From an uncultured Bacillota bacterium (GTDB taxonomy: Bacteria; Bacillota; Limnochordia; Limnochordales; ZCTH02-B6), in contig CALFSR010000021.1 of NCBI GenBank assembly GCA_937916565.1, forward strand, positions 1 to 64,000: DNA of 64,000 nt, written 5' to 3'. A model generated the notes under the pieces. That model saw nothing but the letters and a program-made list of their open reading frames with translations, was not told the DNA's origin and ran no database searches. Both the position numbers and the translations under genes were made by a program. Below, piece by piece: positions 42,578-49,582 of the stretch (positions are counted from its first letter, which is position 1; every line of letters starts with the position of its first letter).

Positions 42578-42751
42578 CTACTTGCGCCGCTTGCGCGCGG
42601 CGGCCGACTTCTTCTTCCGCCTGACACTGGGCTTGTCGTAGTGTTCCCGCTTACGCAGCTCTGACTGAATCCCTTCGCGGCGGCTAAGCTTCTTGAACCG
42701 GCGCAAGGCCCGATCCAAGCTCTCGTTCTTGCCGACTCTTACCTCGGCCAT
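42578..42751 (-). CDS. rpsU: 30S ribosomal protein S21
   Basis: 57 residues, highly basic: starts [20 protein letters not shown] and ends in [14 protein letters not shown]. This matches S21 (VRKNESLEDALRRFKR in relatives, REHYEKPS-like middle here [10 protein letters not shown]) over its full length. S21 sits on the 30S platform and helps initiation. ATG at 42749-42751; a GGAG lies only two bases before it and a GAGGGGG about 14 bases before. It is downstream of the HIT gene and followed by a strong terminator. Confidence 0.97.
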   Translation of the reverse strand: MAEVRVGKNESLDRALRRFKKLSRREGIQSELRKREHYDKPSVRRKKKSAAARKRRK

Positions 42752-42798
42752 AGCTCCGGGCTACCCCCTCTCTGGCGCCAGATGTGCACCGCGGGCCC

Positions 42799-43143
42799 TC
42801 ATGCAAACCGCCCCAGGGGTTTGCCGCCGACGAGGTGGAAGTGCAGGTGAAAGACGACCTGTCCTCCATCGCGGCCACAGTTGGTCAAGACGCGATAGCC
42901 CGTGTCGCGGATCCCCAGCTGCTCTGCCAGCTGCTGCGCGACGCGCAACAGGTGCCCAGCCAGTTCCGTATCGCCGGGACCGAGATCGGCCAGAGACGCG
43001 ATGTGCTGCCGAGGAATGATCAGCACATGTACCGGGGCTTGGGGGTTGATGTCGCGAAACGCGATGACGCGGTCGTCTTCGTAAACGCGGTCGCTGGGCA
43101 GTTCTCCCCGCACGATCCGACAGAAGACGCAGGTTTCACTCAC
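42799..43143 (-). CDS. HIT family nucleotide hydrolase
   Basis: 114 residues: CVFCRIVRGELPSDRVYEDD with a CxxC zinc-type pair, INPQAPVHVLIIPRQHIASL and the histidine triad HLHFHLVGGKPL. The HINT branch hydrolyses adenosine phosphoramidates. GTG at 43141-43143; a GGAG lies about 7 bases upstream. Pairing of this gene with rpsU downstream of the chaperone/prmA region is common in Firmicutes. Confidence 0.94.
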   Translation of the reverse strand: MSETCVFCRIVRGELPSDRVYEDDRVIAFRDINPQAPVHVLIIPRQHIASLADLGPGDTELAGHLLRVAQQLAEQLGIRDTGYRVLTNCGRDGGQVVFHLHFHLVGGKPLGRFA

Positions 43144-43196
43144 CCGCGCTCCACCCCCTTCCCGCAGGTCTTTCCGTAATGGTTCGACGAATCCAC
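43140..43196 (-). CDS. Possible 18-residue leader ORF coupled to the HIT gene
   Basis: A short frame (starting MDSSNHYGK) with GTG at 43194-43196, AAGGAAGG immediately upstream, and a TGA that overlaps the GTG of the HIT gene. It is the only coding-like structure in the 117-base gap between the acyl-CoA dehydrogenase and HIT genes. Short length makes chance occurrence quite possible. Confidence 0.2.
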   Translation of the reverse strand: MDSSNHYGKTCGKGVERG

Positions 43197-43260
43197 GGCC
43201 CTTCCTTCTGGCTAAAGCGCCTTTCGCCCACGGTTTCCGCGGCCTCGGCCACCGGGCGCT

Positions 43261-44412
43261 TCAGTTCCTCGCCCCGGCCGTAGGAACAAGACCGAGCCGC
43301 CGGGCGATGATCTCCTTTTGAATTTCCGACGTCCCGCCGCCGATGGTGTACACCCGCGCGTCCCGGTAGTACCGCTCCACGGGGTGGTCCGCCACGAACC
43401 CGTACCCTCCGTGTATCTGCACCGCTTGGGCCGTGACCCGGTTGATCATCTCCGACGCGAACCACTTGGCCATGGAAGCGGCCAACACCGGATCGCCATC
43501 CTCGTAGGCGGCGCACGCCTGGTGCAAGAGAAGCCGGGCCTGCTCGACTTGGGCATACATCTCGACCAACTGGTGGCGTACCGCCTGGAAGTCGGCGATG
43601 GCGCGGCCAAACTGCCGGCGTGCCAGCGCGTAATCCCGGGCCGCCTCATAGGCGGCTTCCCCCATGCCGACGCATTGGGCCGCAAGAAAGACCCGCTCGA
43701 GGTTGAAATCCTCCATCACGTAGTAGAAGCCCCGATTCTCCTGGCCCACCATCTGCGCTACCCCGATGCGGCAGCCCTCAAACACGAGCTCGGCGGTTTC
43801 GGAGGTGTGCCAGCCCATCTTGTCGAGCTTACGCGCGACGGAAAACCCCGGCGTGCCCTTATCCACGAGAAACAGGGAGATGCCCCGGTGCCCGGCACCC
43901 GGGCTCGTGCGCGCGGCCAGCACCACGAAGTCGGCCACCGGACCATTGGTAATGAACGTCTTGCGGCCGTCAATCACGAACGCGTCGCCGTCCCGGGTCG
44001 CCCGGGTCTGGATGGAAGCGAAATCCGAGCCTGCATCCGGTTCCGTCATGCCAATGCAGCCGATGAGCTCGCCCCTCAGCCCCGCCGGCAAGTACCGTCG
44101 CTTTTGCTCCTCGGTGCCATGCCGCAAGATCGGATAGAGGGCCAGCACCTGTACGAGGAGCGTGACGCCGACGCCGGCGTCGACCTTTGAGATCTCTTGC
44201 ACCGCGAGGGCTTGGGACAGGATGTCTCCCCCCGCCCCGCCGTACTCCGGCGGAAACATGATGCCGATGAGCCCCTGCTCCCCCATGCGGCGCACGATGC
44301 CGGGAGGCAGTTGCCGCCGCCGCTGGTACTCCTCGGACACGGGCGCCACCTCTTGCCGGGCGAACTCCCGGGCCATCGCCTGGATCGCTTGCTGATCCGC
44401 CGTCAGCCTCAT
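43261..44412 (-). CDS. Acyl-CoA dehydrogenase
   Basis: FAD enzyme of 383 residues that oxidises an acyl-CoA thioester. Motifs: MFPPEYGGAGGD, GCIGMTEPDAGSDFAS (flavin/substrate contact), FITNGPVADF and the C-terminal IHGGYGF ... GGGTSEIQKEII. The usual catalytic Glu of YEGT is replaced (IGGGT); instead Glu is present in FNLERVFLAA, the place used by isovaleryl-CoA and long-chain enzymes, so the active site should be intact. ATG at 44410-44412 has GGAGGAGG upstream and overlaps the tetR stop (ATGA). Branched-chain or longer acyl-CoA is the more likely substrate; inference only. Confidence 0.92.
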   Translation of the reverse strand: MRLTADQQAIQAMAREFARQEVAPVSEEYQRRRQLPPGIVRRMGEQGLIGIMFPPEYGGAGGDILSQALAVQEISKVDAGVGVTLLVQVLALYPILRHGTEEQKRRYLPAGLRGELIGCIGMTEPDAGSDFASIQTRATRDGDAFVIDGRKTFITNGPVADFVVLAARTSPGAGHRGISLFLVDKGTPGFSVARKLDKMGWHTSETAELVFEGCRIGVAQMVGQENRGFYYVMEDFNLERVFLAAQCVGMGEAAYEAARDYALARRQFGRAIADFQAVRHQLVEMYAQVEQARLLLHQACAAYEDGDPVLAASMAKWFASEMINRVTAQAVQIHGGYGFVADHPVERYYRDARVYTIGGGTSEIQKEIIARRLGLVPTAGARN

Positions 44413-45005
44413 CCCGCCTGGACCTCCTCCCGGCTCTCCAACCCGCGCAGCAGGATATTCGCAAACACCTCCGCCAGTTCGCGGGGCCGCTTGTCCCCCG
44501 TGGCCCTGTACCACTGGTACGGCCAGTTCATCACGGCCAGCACGACGAATCCGGCCAGCTTGGGTGAGGCTACGTCGAACACCCCCATCGCGGCGCCCTC
44601 GGCCAGGATTCGCCGTATCCCAGCCTCATACTCGTCCCGCAAAGCGACAATCTCGCGCTGCCGCTCGGGCGACAGGGACTTGATCTCGTGCAGGAGCACC
44701 GCGACGGCGTCGATGCGCTCCGACAGGACGCTTAGATGCGTCTCGACGGCGCGCCGGAGCTTTTCCCGCGGCTCGAGCGGCGCCGCCACGACCGGCGCCA
44801 ATGCGTCGATGAAGCTTTGCATGGCCGCCTGCATGAGACGGTAGAGCAGATCTTCCTTTGTACGGATGTAGTAGTAGAAACTGCCCCGGTTCATGCCCAC
44901 AGCCTCCGCCAAGTCCTGCATGGACGTGGCGTGGTAGCCTTTCTCCCGGAACAGGCGGGCGGCAGCCGCCAAGATTTCGGCCTCCCGCACGGCAGCGTTG
45001 GACAT
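44409..45005 (-). CDS. TetR family transcriptional regulator
   Basis: 198 residues. N-terminal TetR helix-turn-helix: ILAAAARLFREKGYHATSMQ, DLAEAVGMNRGSFYYYIRTKEDL. The C-terminal ligand domain resembles fatty-acid-type regulators (KstR/FadR-like) only in layout. It is coupled to the acyl-CoA dehydrogenase gene and preceded by a 12-base perfect palindrome, which suggests autoregulation and an acyl-CoA or fatty-acid effector. Confidence 0.92.
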   Translation of the reverse strand: MSNAAVREAEILAAAARLFREKGYHATSMQDLAEAVGMNRGSFYYYIRTKEDLLYRLMQAAMQSFIDALAPVVAAPLEPREKLRRAVETHLSVLSERIDAVAVLLHEIKSLSPERQREIVALRDEYEAGIRRILAEGAAMGVFDVASPKLAGFVVLAVMNWPYQWYRATGDKRPRELAEVFANILLRGLESREEVQAG

Positions 45006-45054
45006 AGTCCGCCAGCACTCCCCGCTGTCGCGAGAGTTTCGTCTTCACGATCAT

Positions 45055-45066
45055 TCAAACGTTTGA
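45055..45066 (-). promoter_or_regulatory. Palindrome upstream of tetR, probable operator
   Basis: Perfect 12-base palindrome TCAAACGTTTGA, 50 bases before the tetR start codon. A partial copy TTCAAACGTCGAA lies at 45099-45111. The CAAAC/GTTTG arms resemble operators of acyl-metabolism TetR proteins such as PsrA. No clear -35/-10 pair was found around it. Confidence 0.5.
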
Positions 45067-45107
45067 TTGAATCCCTTCGTCCACTTGGCACTATTTCCTT
45101 CAAACGT

Positions 45108-45132
45108 CGAAAGAAGGCCCGCAAGCGGCGGG
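45108..45132 (-). terminator. Weak terminator-like hairpin after the metallophosphoesterase gene
   Basis: Stem CCCGC / GCGGG with a five-base loop (45118-45132), followed on the minus strand by CCTTCTTTCG. Short stem, so termination is uncertain. Confidence 0.35.
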
Positions 45133-45200
45133 AGGAGGGCCCTCCTGCCGTACCAGCCGGGGCCTGCGGCTTGACGCATGCCTCGTATGGCTCCCACGGC

Positions 45201-45908
45201 CTACGCGGCGATGGTTTCAATGAGGACGGGGCGAAACTGGATTGCGTCGCAGGCGACGAGATGGTAGCGGACCCCGCCCATGAGGCCGGTGAGCGCATGG
45301 CGCCGGGCAGCGCCGTGCAGGTGCCCGTAGACGCAATGAACGACGGGGTACGCATCGAGCAGGCGGGTGAAGCCCGATGGCTCGCGGCGTTCGTTGGTGG
45401 GCGGGTAGTGGAGCATGCAGAGGATGCGCTCGGCGCCCGCCTGGACAGCGCTCTTCAGGGACAGTTCCAGCCGCTGCAGTTCTCGAAGGTAGATCTTCAT
45501 GTCCTCATCGGGGTGAAACGCGGATGAGCCAGGTACGGTCCAGCCGCGGGTACCGCAGACAGCCCACCCCTGCCCGAGCACCAAGTGGTCGTTTTGAAGC
45601 GCGACGACGTTGGGCGGCAAGGCGCTGCGGACTTTGCTGATGCTGCTCCACCAGTAATCGTGGTTGCCGCGGATGAGCACAATCCGCCCTGGGAGGGTAC
45701 CTAAGTAGGAAAAATCCGTGCGGGCCTGCTCGAGCGTCATGGCCCAGGACAAATCCCCCGGCATGAGCACGACGTCGCCGGGAGCGACGAGCTCCAGCCA
45801 GGCGCGGCGAATCTTTTCGGGGTGGTGCGTCCAGCCGGCGCCAAACACGTCCATGGGCTTGTCCTGTCCACCGGGAAGGTGCAGATCGCCGATCGCGAAT
45901 ATCCTCAC
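45201..45908 (-). CDS. Calcineurin-like metallophosphoesterase
   Basis: 235 residues with the metallophosphoesterase motifs in order: FAIGDLHLPG (DxH), MPGDLSWA (GD), RGNHDYWW (GNHD), LHYPPTNE and VYGHLHGAARR (GHxH). Belongs to the cytosolic phosphohydrolase group found in Firmicutes; substrate unknown. GTG at 45906-45908 follows GGAGGGG by 7 bases. Probably co-transcribed with tatA (98 bases upstream). Confidence 0.9.
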   Translation of the reverse strand: MRIFAIGDLHLPGGQDKPMDVFGAGWTHHPEKIRRAWLELVAPGDVVLMPGDLSWAMTLEQARTDFSYLGTLPGRIVLIRGNHDYWWSSISKVRSALPPNVVALQNDHLVLGQGWAVCGTRGWTVPGSSAFHPDEDMKIYLRELQRLELSLKSAVQAGAERILCMLHYPPTNERREPSGFTRLLDAYPVVHCVYGHLHGAARRHALTGLMGGVRYHLVACDAIQFRPVLIETIAA

Positions 45909-46006
45909 AGCCGCGCCCCTCCGGTCAGACGAGCACGCCCCGGGCCGAGCCGGATCTTGAGAAGGCGTGGGCGTCATCTACATGCGCCGGCCGCCGGCGC
46001 AGCGGT

Positions 46007-46222
46007 CTATGAAGAGGCAGCGTCGTCCTTGGCGACCGCCGGGCGATCCGCCTTGACCGCCGGCTTGTCCTCGTCGTCATCAACGGCGGAGTTGGTAGCC
46101 TTCTTGAACTCCCGGATGCCTTTGCCGATCGCCTTGCCGACCTCAGGCAGCTTGCCGGGGCCAAAGATGATAAGTGCCAGGACGAGGATGATGACCAGCT
46201 CGGTGGCGCCGATCCCGAACAT
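46007..46222 (-). CDS. tatA: Twin-arginine translocase subunit TatA
   Basis: 71 residues: [20 protein letters not shown] membrane helix, [21 protein letters not shown] amphipathic helix, then an acidic/Ala-rich tail. These are TatA/E signatures. ATG at 46220-46222 with GGGGGAG upstream. No tatC is present in the window, so its partner must be elsewhere. It has its own promoter. Confidence 0.95.
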   Translation of the reverse strand: MFGIGATELVIILVLALIIFGPGKLPEVGKAIGKGIREFKKATNSAVDDDEDKPAVKADRPAVAKDDAASS

Positions 46223-46270
46223 CGCCTCGCTCCCCCTTCTCCGGGTGGATGTGCAACCCAGACCGGTTTC

Positions 46271-46299
46271 AGTATATCGTACGCCGCCGTAAACGTAAA
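46271..46299 (-). promoter_or_regulatory. Promoter of tatA
   Basis: Minus-strand -35 TTTACG (46294-46299), 17-base spacer, -10 TATACT (46271-46276). Leader about 42 bases. Confidence 0.7.
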
Positions 46300-46339
46300 G
46301 AAGTGCGACCCGGACCCTTGTCCACGGGCCCGGGTCGCA
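46300..46339 (-). terminator. Terminator of the pentad-repeat protein gene
   Basis: 14-base stem TGCGACCCGG(G/A)CCC with one G-U pair (46304-46317 / 46326-46339) and an 8-base loop, followed on the minus strand by CTTCTTTACG. It lies 55 bases after the stop of the repeat gene and just before the tatA promoter. Confidence 0.75.
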
Positions 46340-46394
46340 AGACCCAGGTAACAGCATCGGTTGGCGGGAGCCGCGTCCCGACCGGGAGCGAGCG

Positions 46395-46724
46395 TTAGCA
46401 GAACCTGTTCCTGACGGCGATCGTCCGCAGGCCGTTCGCGAAGATCGTCCGGACCCGGATAGGGCTGACAAACACCCTCCGCACAAGCACCGGACGGACC
46501 GCGACCGTGCGCACGCACACCGGCCGGACGGCAACTGTCCGGACAAACGCGGTGCGCAGGAACACCGGCCGCACTGCGACCGTGCGCACAAACACCGGAC
46601 GCACCGCCACCGTCCGCAGTGCGATCGTCCTCAGTGCGATGGGCTGCACCGCAATCGTCCGAACAAAGTTCGGGCAGACCGCGATAGTCCGGACCGCCAC
46701 CGTCTTCACACCGTTGCAAGCCAT
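46395..46724 (-). CDS. Basic pentad-repeat protein (109 aa), possible spore-layer protein
   Basis: Not recognised as a known family. After MACNGV come about 18 tandem five-residue units (residues 7-96) of the form [R/K]-[T/P]-[V/I]-x-[V/L], with RTVAV and RPVFV alternating in the middle; the underlying DNA repeats with 15- and 30-base periods. This is not the classic A(D/N)Lxx pentapeptide, but the period would suit a beta-solenoid. Very basic, no acidic residues in the repeats, four cysteines including the last residue. ATG at 46722-46724 has AAGGAGG 8 bases upstream, a strong terminator follows, and a SigK-like -10 (CATACCGTA) lies 33 bases upstream. A coat or other spore-structural role is inference. 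Confidence 0.7.
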   Translation of the reverse strand: MACNGVKTVAVRTIAVCPNFVRTIAVQPIALRTIALRTVAVRPVFVRTVAVRPVFLRTAFVRTVAVRPVCVRTVAVRPVLVRRVFVSPIRVRTIFANGLRTIAVRNRFC

Positions 46725-46756
46725 GCTCGGCACCTCCTTCTCACTGGCTTCACTGC

Positions 46757-46784
46757 TACGGTATGTGGGCCCGTCCGGCCCCGT
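46757..46784 (-). promoter_or_regulatory. Possible SigK/SigE-type promoter of the pentad-repeat gene
   Basis: Minus-strand CATACCGTA (46757-46765) fits the SigK -10 consensus CATAnnnTA exactly, with an AC dinucleotide 17 bases upstream (46783-46784) as expected for the short SigK -35. No SigA-type promoter was seen here. The transcript start would be about 46,750, leaving a 26-base leader with AAGGAGG. Confidence 0.5.
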
Positions 46785-46976
46785 CCTAGGAACCGGTTCG
46801 CATTTGCGCCCGCGGTGGGACTAGGCCGCGGCCGTCCGCATAAGGGCCCGTGCGTGCGGCCGGCGTCGACGCTCCATCCATTCCCATTGTACTGGCGGCA
46901 GGGTTTGGGACGGCCCGTCCAGGATTCCTTGACCACTGCGGCATGCATTTGACGACTGAGGAGGAATCCACCGCTC

Positions 46977-47462
46977 GTGAGATCCCTTGCCAAAGCCAGA
47001 CGGACGCTGCGGCCCAGGCTGGCGCTGCCTGTGAGCCTCGCCCTGTTGGCGGCGCTCGTGACGGGGTGCTTTGGGTCCCCCATCGGCGGGGGCGGCCTCA
47101 ACAACGACCAGCGCTTTTCCCTGCAGGGGACGGTCGTCGACGCGGGTCCCGCCGCCGCCCCGGTGGCCGGGGCCATCGTCCAAGCAGCCGGCCACGAAAC
47201 GGAGACTGGTCCAGACGGTGCGTTCAGCCTCGGGAACTTGCCCGTGCAAGGCCCCAGCATGCCCGTCACCGTGTCGGCGCCGGGCTACGAAACCGCCACG
47301 TTCCTTATCCAGCCAGTAGCCGGCGAAGTGCTGGTGCTTGACGTCATCTTGGCGCCTACCGGCGCCGGCGAGCCCGGCGACGGCGGAACGCCCGGGGACG
47401 GCGGCGACGAGCCCGGCAATGGCGGCGACCCCGGCGATGGCGGCAGCGGCGGCGAACCGTAA
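46977..47462 (+). CDS. Lipoprotein with regulatory-like beta domain; N-terminal part of a split subtilase gene
   Basis: 161 residues. Signal peptide and lipobox LALLAALVTGC, so lipidated on the outer face of the membrane; then a carboxypeptidase-regulatory-like beta-sandwich (FSLQGTVVDAGPAAAPVAGA ... DGAFSLGNLPVQG ... VSAPGYETATF) and a Gly/Asp/Pro-rich linker. The frame stops at TAA (47460-47462), yet the same frame then stays open for another 1,584 bases through a subtilisin domain. CAA to TAA is one transition. GTG at 46977-46979 with GAGGAGGA about 11 bases upstream. Most likely the broken first part of one lipoprotein protease; a stand-alone lipoprotein or stop read-through are alternatives. 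Confidence 0.8.
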   Translation: MRSLAKARRTLRPRLALPVSLALLAALVTGCFGSPIGGGGLNNDQRFSLQGTVVDAGPAAAPVAGAIVQAAGHETETGPDGAFSLGNLPVQGPSMPVTVSAPGYETATFLIQPVAGEVLVLDVILAPTGAGEPGDGGTPGDGGDEPGNGGDPGDGGSGGEP

Positions 47463-47558
47463 GACCCGGTCTATAGCGGCGTCGTCGAAGCGCGCATCCG
47501 GCTGGTCAACGCCTCGGCCGGCGCGTCCGTATCGACGGCCAGCGCTGGCCCAGCGGAC

Positions 47559-49046
47559 TTGCTGACCCGTCCGGTCGCCCGCCGGCCGCAGGCCGCGACG
47601 GTCGACGCCTCCGTCCCCGGGGAGTGGATTGTGCAGTTGAACGGCGACTACCCCGTCCAGGCGGTCAACACCACATGGGCGGCGGCAGGCGTGCAGATCG
47701 TCGAGCACCTCGCCGACAACTTCTACCTCGTGGCTGCGACCGGCGGCGCGTCCGACGCCGAAACAGAAGATAGGCTCGCGCGGCTGCCCAACGTGGTATC
47801 CGTGGAACCTAACCGGCCCGTGCACCCGGTGGCCGTCGCCTACAACCCCAACGACACGTACTTCGCCCGCCAGTGGGGCTTGACCATGGTCAGCGTGCCG
47901 CAGGCGTGGAACGTCACCAGGGGCAGCCGCAACGTCGTGGTGGCGGTGCTGGATACGGGCCTTCTTCCCAACCACCCCGACATCCAGGGAATCTCCATCG
48001 TCAATGGGCGCAACTTCGCCAGCGGCCAGTCCGCGACGAACTACACGGATGACGCCACGAACTTGAGCCACGGAACGATGGTGACCGGCATCATCGGGGC
48101 GATGACGAACAACGGCAGTGGAATGGCCGGCATCAACTGGTCGGTGTCCATCATGCCCGTGCGGGTCATGAGCTCCCGCTCGGGCGGAACGGTCGCGGCC
48201 GTCGGCCAGGGTATCCGGTGGGCGGTTGACAACGGCGCCCACATCATCAACATGAGTCTTGCGTGGGACGCGTCCTACAACGATACCTTCGTCAACCAGC
48301 AGATCGAGTACGCTGCGAGCCGCGGCGTCGTGCTGGTGGCCGGAGCAGGCAACGACAGCGGCCGGATCACCATGCCCGCCGCCCACCCCGACGTCATCGC
48401 AGTCGGGGCCGTGGACCGCAACAAGCGGGTAGCCTGGTATTCCAACTACGGCCCACAGCTGGACGTCGTGGCGCCGGGCGGCGACACCCGCAGCGGGCAG
48501 GCGGGCGGCATCCTCAGCACGGACATCGTCAGCGGGCGGCTGGGCTATTCGTACCAGCAGGGAACGTCGTTCGCCTCCCCTCACGTCGCCGGCATTGCGG
48601 CTCTCATGTACAGCGCCGGGATCACCGACGCCCAGGAGATTCGCGAACTGCTTCGCCATACGGCCGAAGACCTGGGCACGCCAGGGTTTGACAACTACTA
48701 CGGCTACGGCCTGGTGAACGCGTACGCGGCCGTGACGCGGTCCGACCCCGTACGCGCCCAAGTCAGCGTGGCGGCGGAGGATGGCCGGGTGACCGGCCCC
48801 GCGCTCCCTCAGCGTATGGGAGGGCAGACCATAGCCAGGATCGAGGGCGTTGCGCCCGGCGCCCAAGCGGTGTTTGCGTGGATCGACACCGTTCCCGACG
48901 GAGTCTTGGGCGAAGGCGATTTCGCGGGCCTTGCCGCCGTTAACGTGCCCGCCGAGGGCACGGTCGCCGCGGACCTGGTCCTCGCGCTGTGGGAGACGCT
49001 GCCGAGCAACGACCGGGCGCGGCTTGACGCGCTCGTCAACCGGTGA
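47559..49046 (+). CDS. Subtilisin-like (S8) serine protease; C-terminal part of the split gene
   Basis: Propeptide/inhibitor-like region (GEWIVQLNGDYPVQ, then LARLPNVVSVEPNRPVHP), followed by the S8 catalytic domain with Asp in VVAVLDTGLLPNHPD, His in NLSHGTMVTGIIG and Ser in QGTSFASPHVAGIAAL, and a C-terminal beta domain (about 395-495). The triad is complete. It is in frame with the preceding lipoprotein part, with only TAA at 47460-47462 between them. TTG at 47559 has no ribosome binding site; GTG at 47631 has GGGGAG 6 bases upstream but would give a protein without a secretion signal. Followed by an inhibitor-like gene with overlapping stop/start. Confidence 0.88.
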   Translation: MLTRPVARRPQAATVDASVPGEWIVQLNGDYPVQAVNTTWAAAGVQIVEHLADNFYLVAATGGASDAETEDRLARLPNVVSVEPNRPVHPVAVAYNPNDTYFARQWGLTMVSVPQAWNVTRGSRNVVVAVLDTGLLPNHPDIQGISIVNGRNFASGQSATNYTDDATNLSHGTMVTGIIGAMTNNGSGMAGINWSVSIMPVRVMSSRSGGTVAAVGQGIRWAVDNGAHIINMSLAWDASYNDTFVNQQIEYAASRGVVLVAGAGNDSGRITMPAAHPDVIAVGAVDRNKRVAWYSNYGPQLDVVAPGGDTRSGQAGGILSTDIVSGRLGYSYQQGTSFASPHVAGIAALMYSAGITDAQEIRELLRHTAEDLGTPGFDNYYGYGLVNAYAAVTRSDPVRAQVSVAAEDGRVTGPALPQRMGGQTIARIEGVAPGAQAVFAWIDTVPDGVLGEGDFAGLAAVNVPAEGTVAADLVLALWETLPSNDRARLDALVNR

Positions 49047-49060
49047 AAGGGGTGAACCGC

Positions 49061-49582
49061 ATGCGCGATCAGTGGTGGCTGGCTCTTCTGTTGGTAGCGG
49101 GTGCCGTAATGGTGGTGGCCGGCCTCGGCGCAACGGGCGGCGCCCCGAATGCTCCGGGTTCTGAACCCCCTGATTACCCCGGGATGGAGCCAAGCGGCAG
49201 CCCGGCCCACTCGCAGGCGCGGGTGCATCTTGGGGTCGCCGCCCAGGAGCTGGAACTCGACGGCCGTTCGGGTTATGTGATGAGCCTCGGTGTAATGGCG
49301 TCGGGGGACGACGATGCGGTGTTGACGTTCCGCAGCGGCCAGATGTGGGACTTCGTGGTGACGCAGGCCGGCCGCGAGGTGTGGCGCTGGTCGTGGGGCC
49401 GCGTCTTTCCCGCCACCGTCACCGAGCACGTGTTCCGTCCCGGGAAACTCGCCGTCTTCACGGCCACGTGGGACGGCCGGGACCCGACGGGCGCGCCCGT
49501 CTCCGGGGCCGTAGAGGTCCGGGCTGTGCTGACGGCTGACCCCCCGCTGGAAACCGACCCGGTCGTGCTGCACCTGCCCTAG
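49061..49582 (+). CDS. BsuPI-domain protein (proteinase-inhibitor-like), membrane anchored or secreted
   Basis: 173 residues. N-terminal hydrophobic segment (WWLALLLVAGAVMVVAGLGA), a Pro/Gly spacer and a C-terminal BsuPI-like beta domain: LTFRSGQMWDFVVTQAGREVWRWSWGR-type region (seen as FRSGQMWDFVV and VWRWSWGRVF), PGKLAVFTATWDG and VSGAVEVRAVLTA. BsuPI of Bacillus is an inhibitor of the intracellular serine protease; here the signal segment would place it outside with the protease. ATG at 49061 follows AGGGGTG by 6 bases; a GTG at 49043 overlapping the protease stop is in frame. Confidence 0.82.
   Translation: MRDQWWLALLLVAGAVMVVAGLGATGGAPNAPGSEPPDYPGMEPSGSPAHSQARVHLGVAAQELELDGRSGYVMSLGVMASGDDDAVLTFRSGQMWDFVVTQAGREVWRWSWGRVFPATVTEHVFRPGKLAVFTATWDGRDPTGAPVSGAVEVRAVLTADPPLETDPVVLHLP

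Noticed and set aside
43744..43800. Acyl-CoA dehydrogenase judged inactive because YEGT reads IGGGT
   Set aside because: The base can be supplied by the Glu in FNLERV, as in isovaleryl-CoA and long-chain enzymes, so there is no reason to call it inactive.
46395..46724. Repeat region considered as a CRISPR array or non-coding tandem repeat
   Set aside because: Units are contiguous 15/30-base repeats without spacers, remain in frame throughout, and sit between a ribosome binding site and a terminator.
46850..47341. Alternative plus-strand frame over the lipoprotein gene
   Set aside because: It lacks a signal sequence or motif, while the overlapping frame has a clear lipobox and ribosome binding site.
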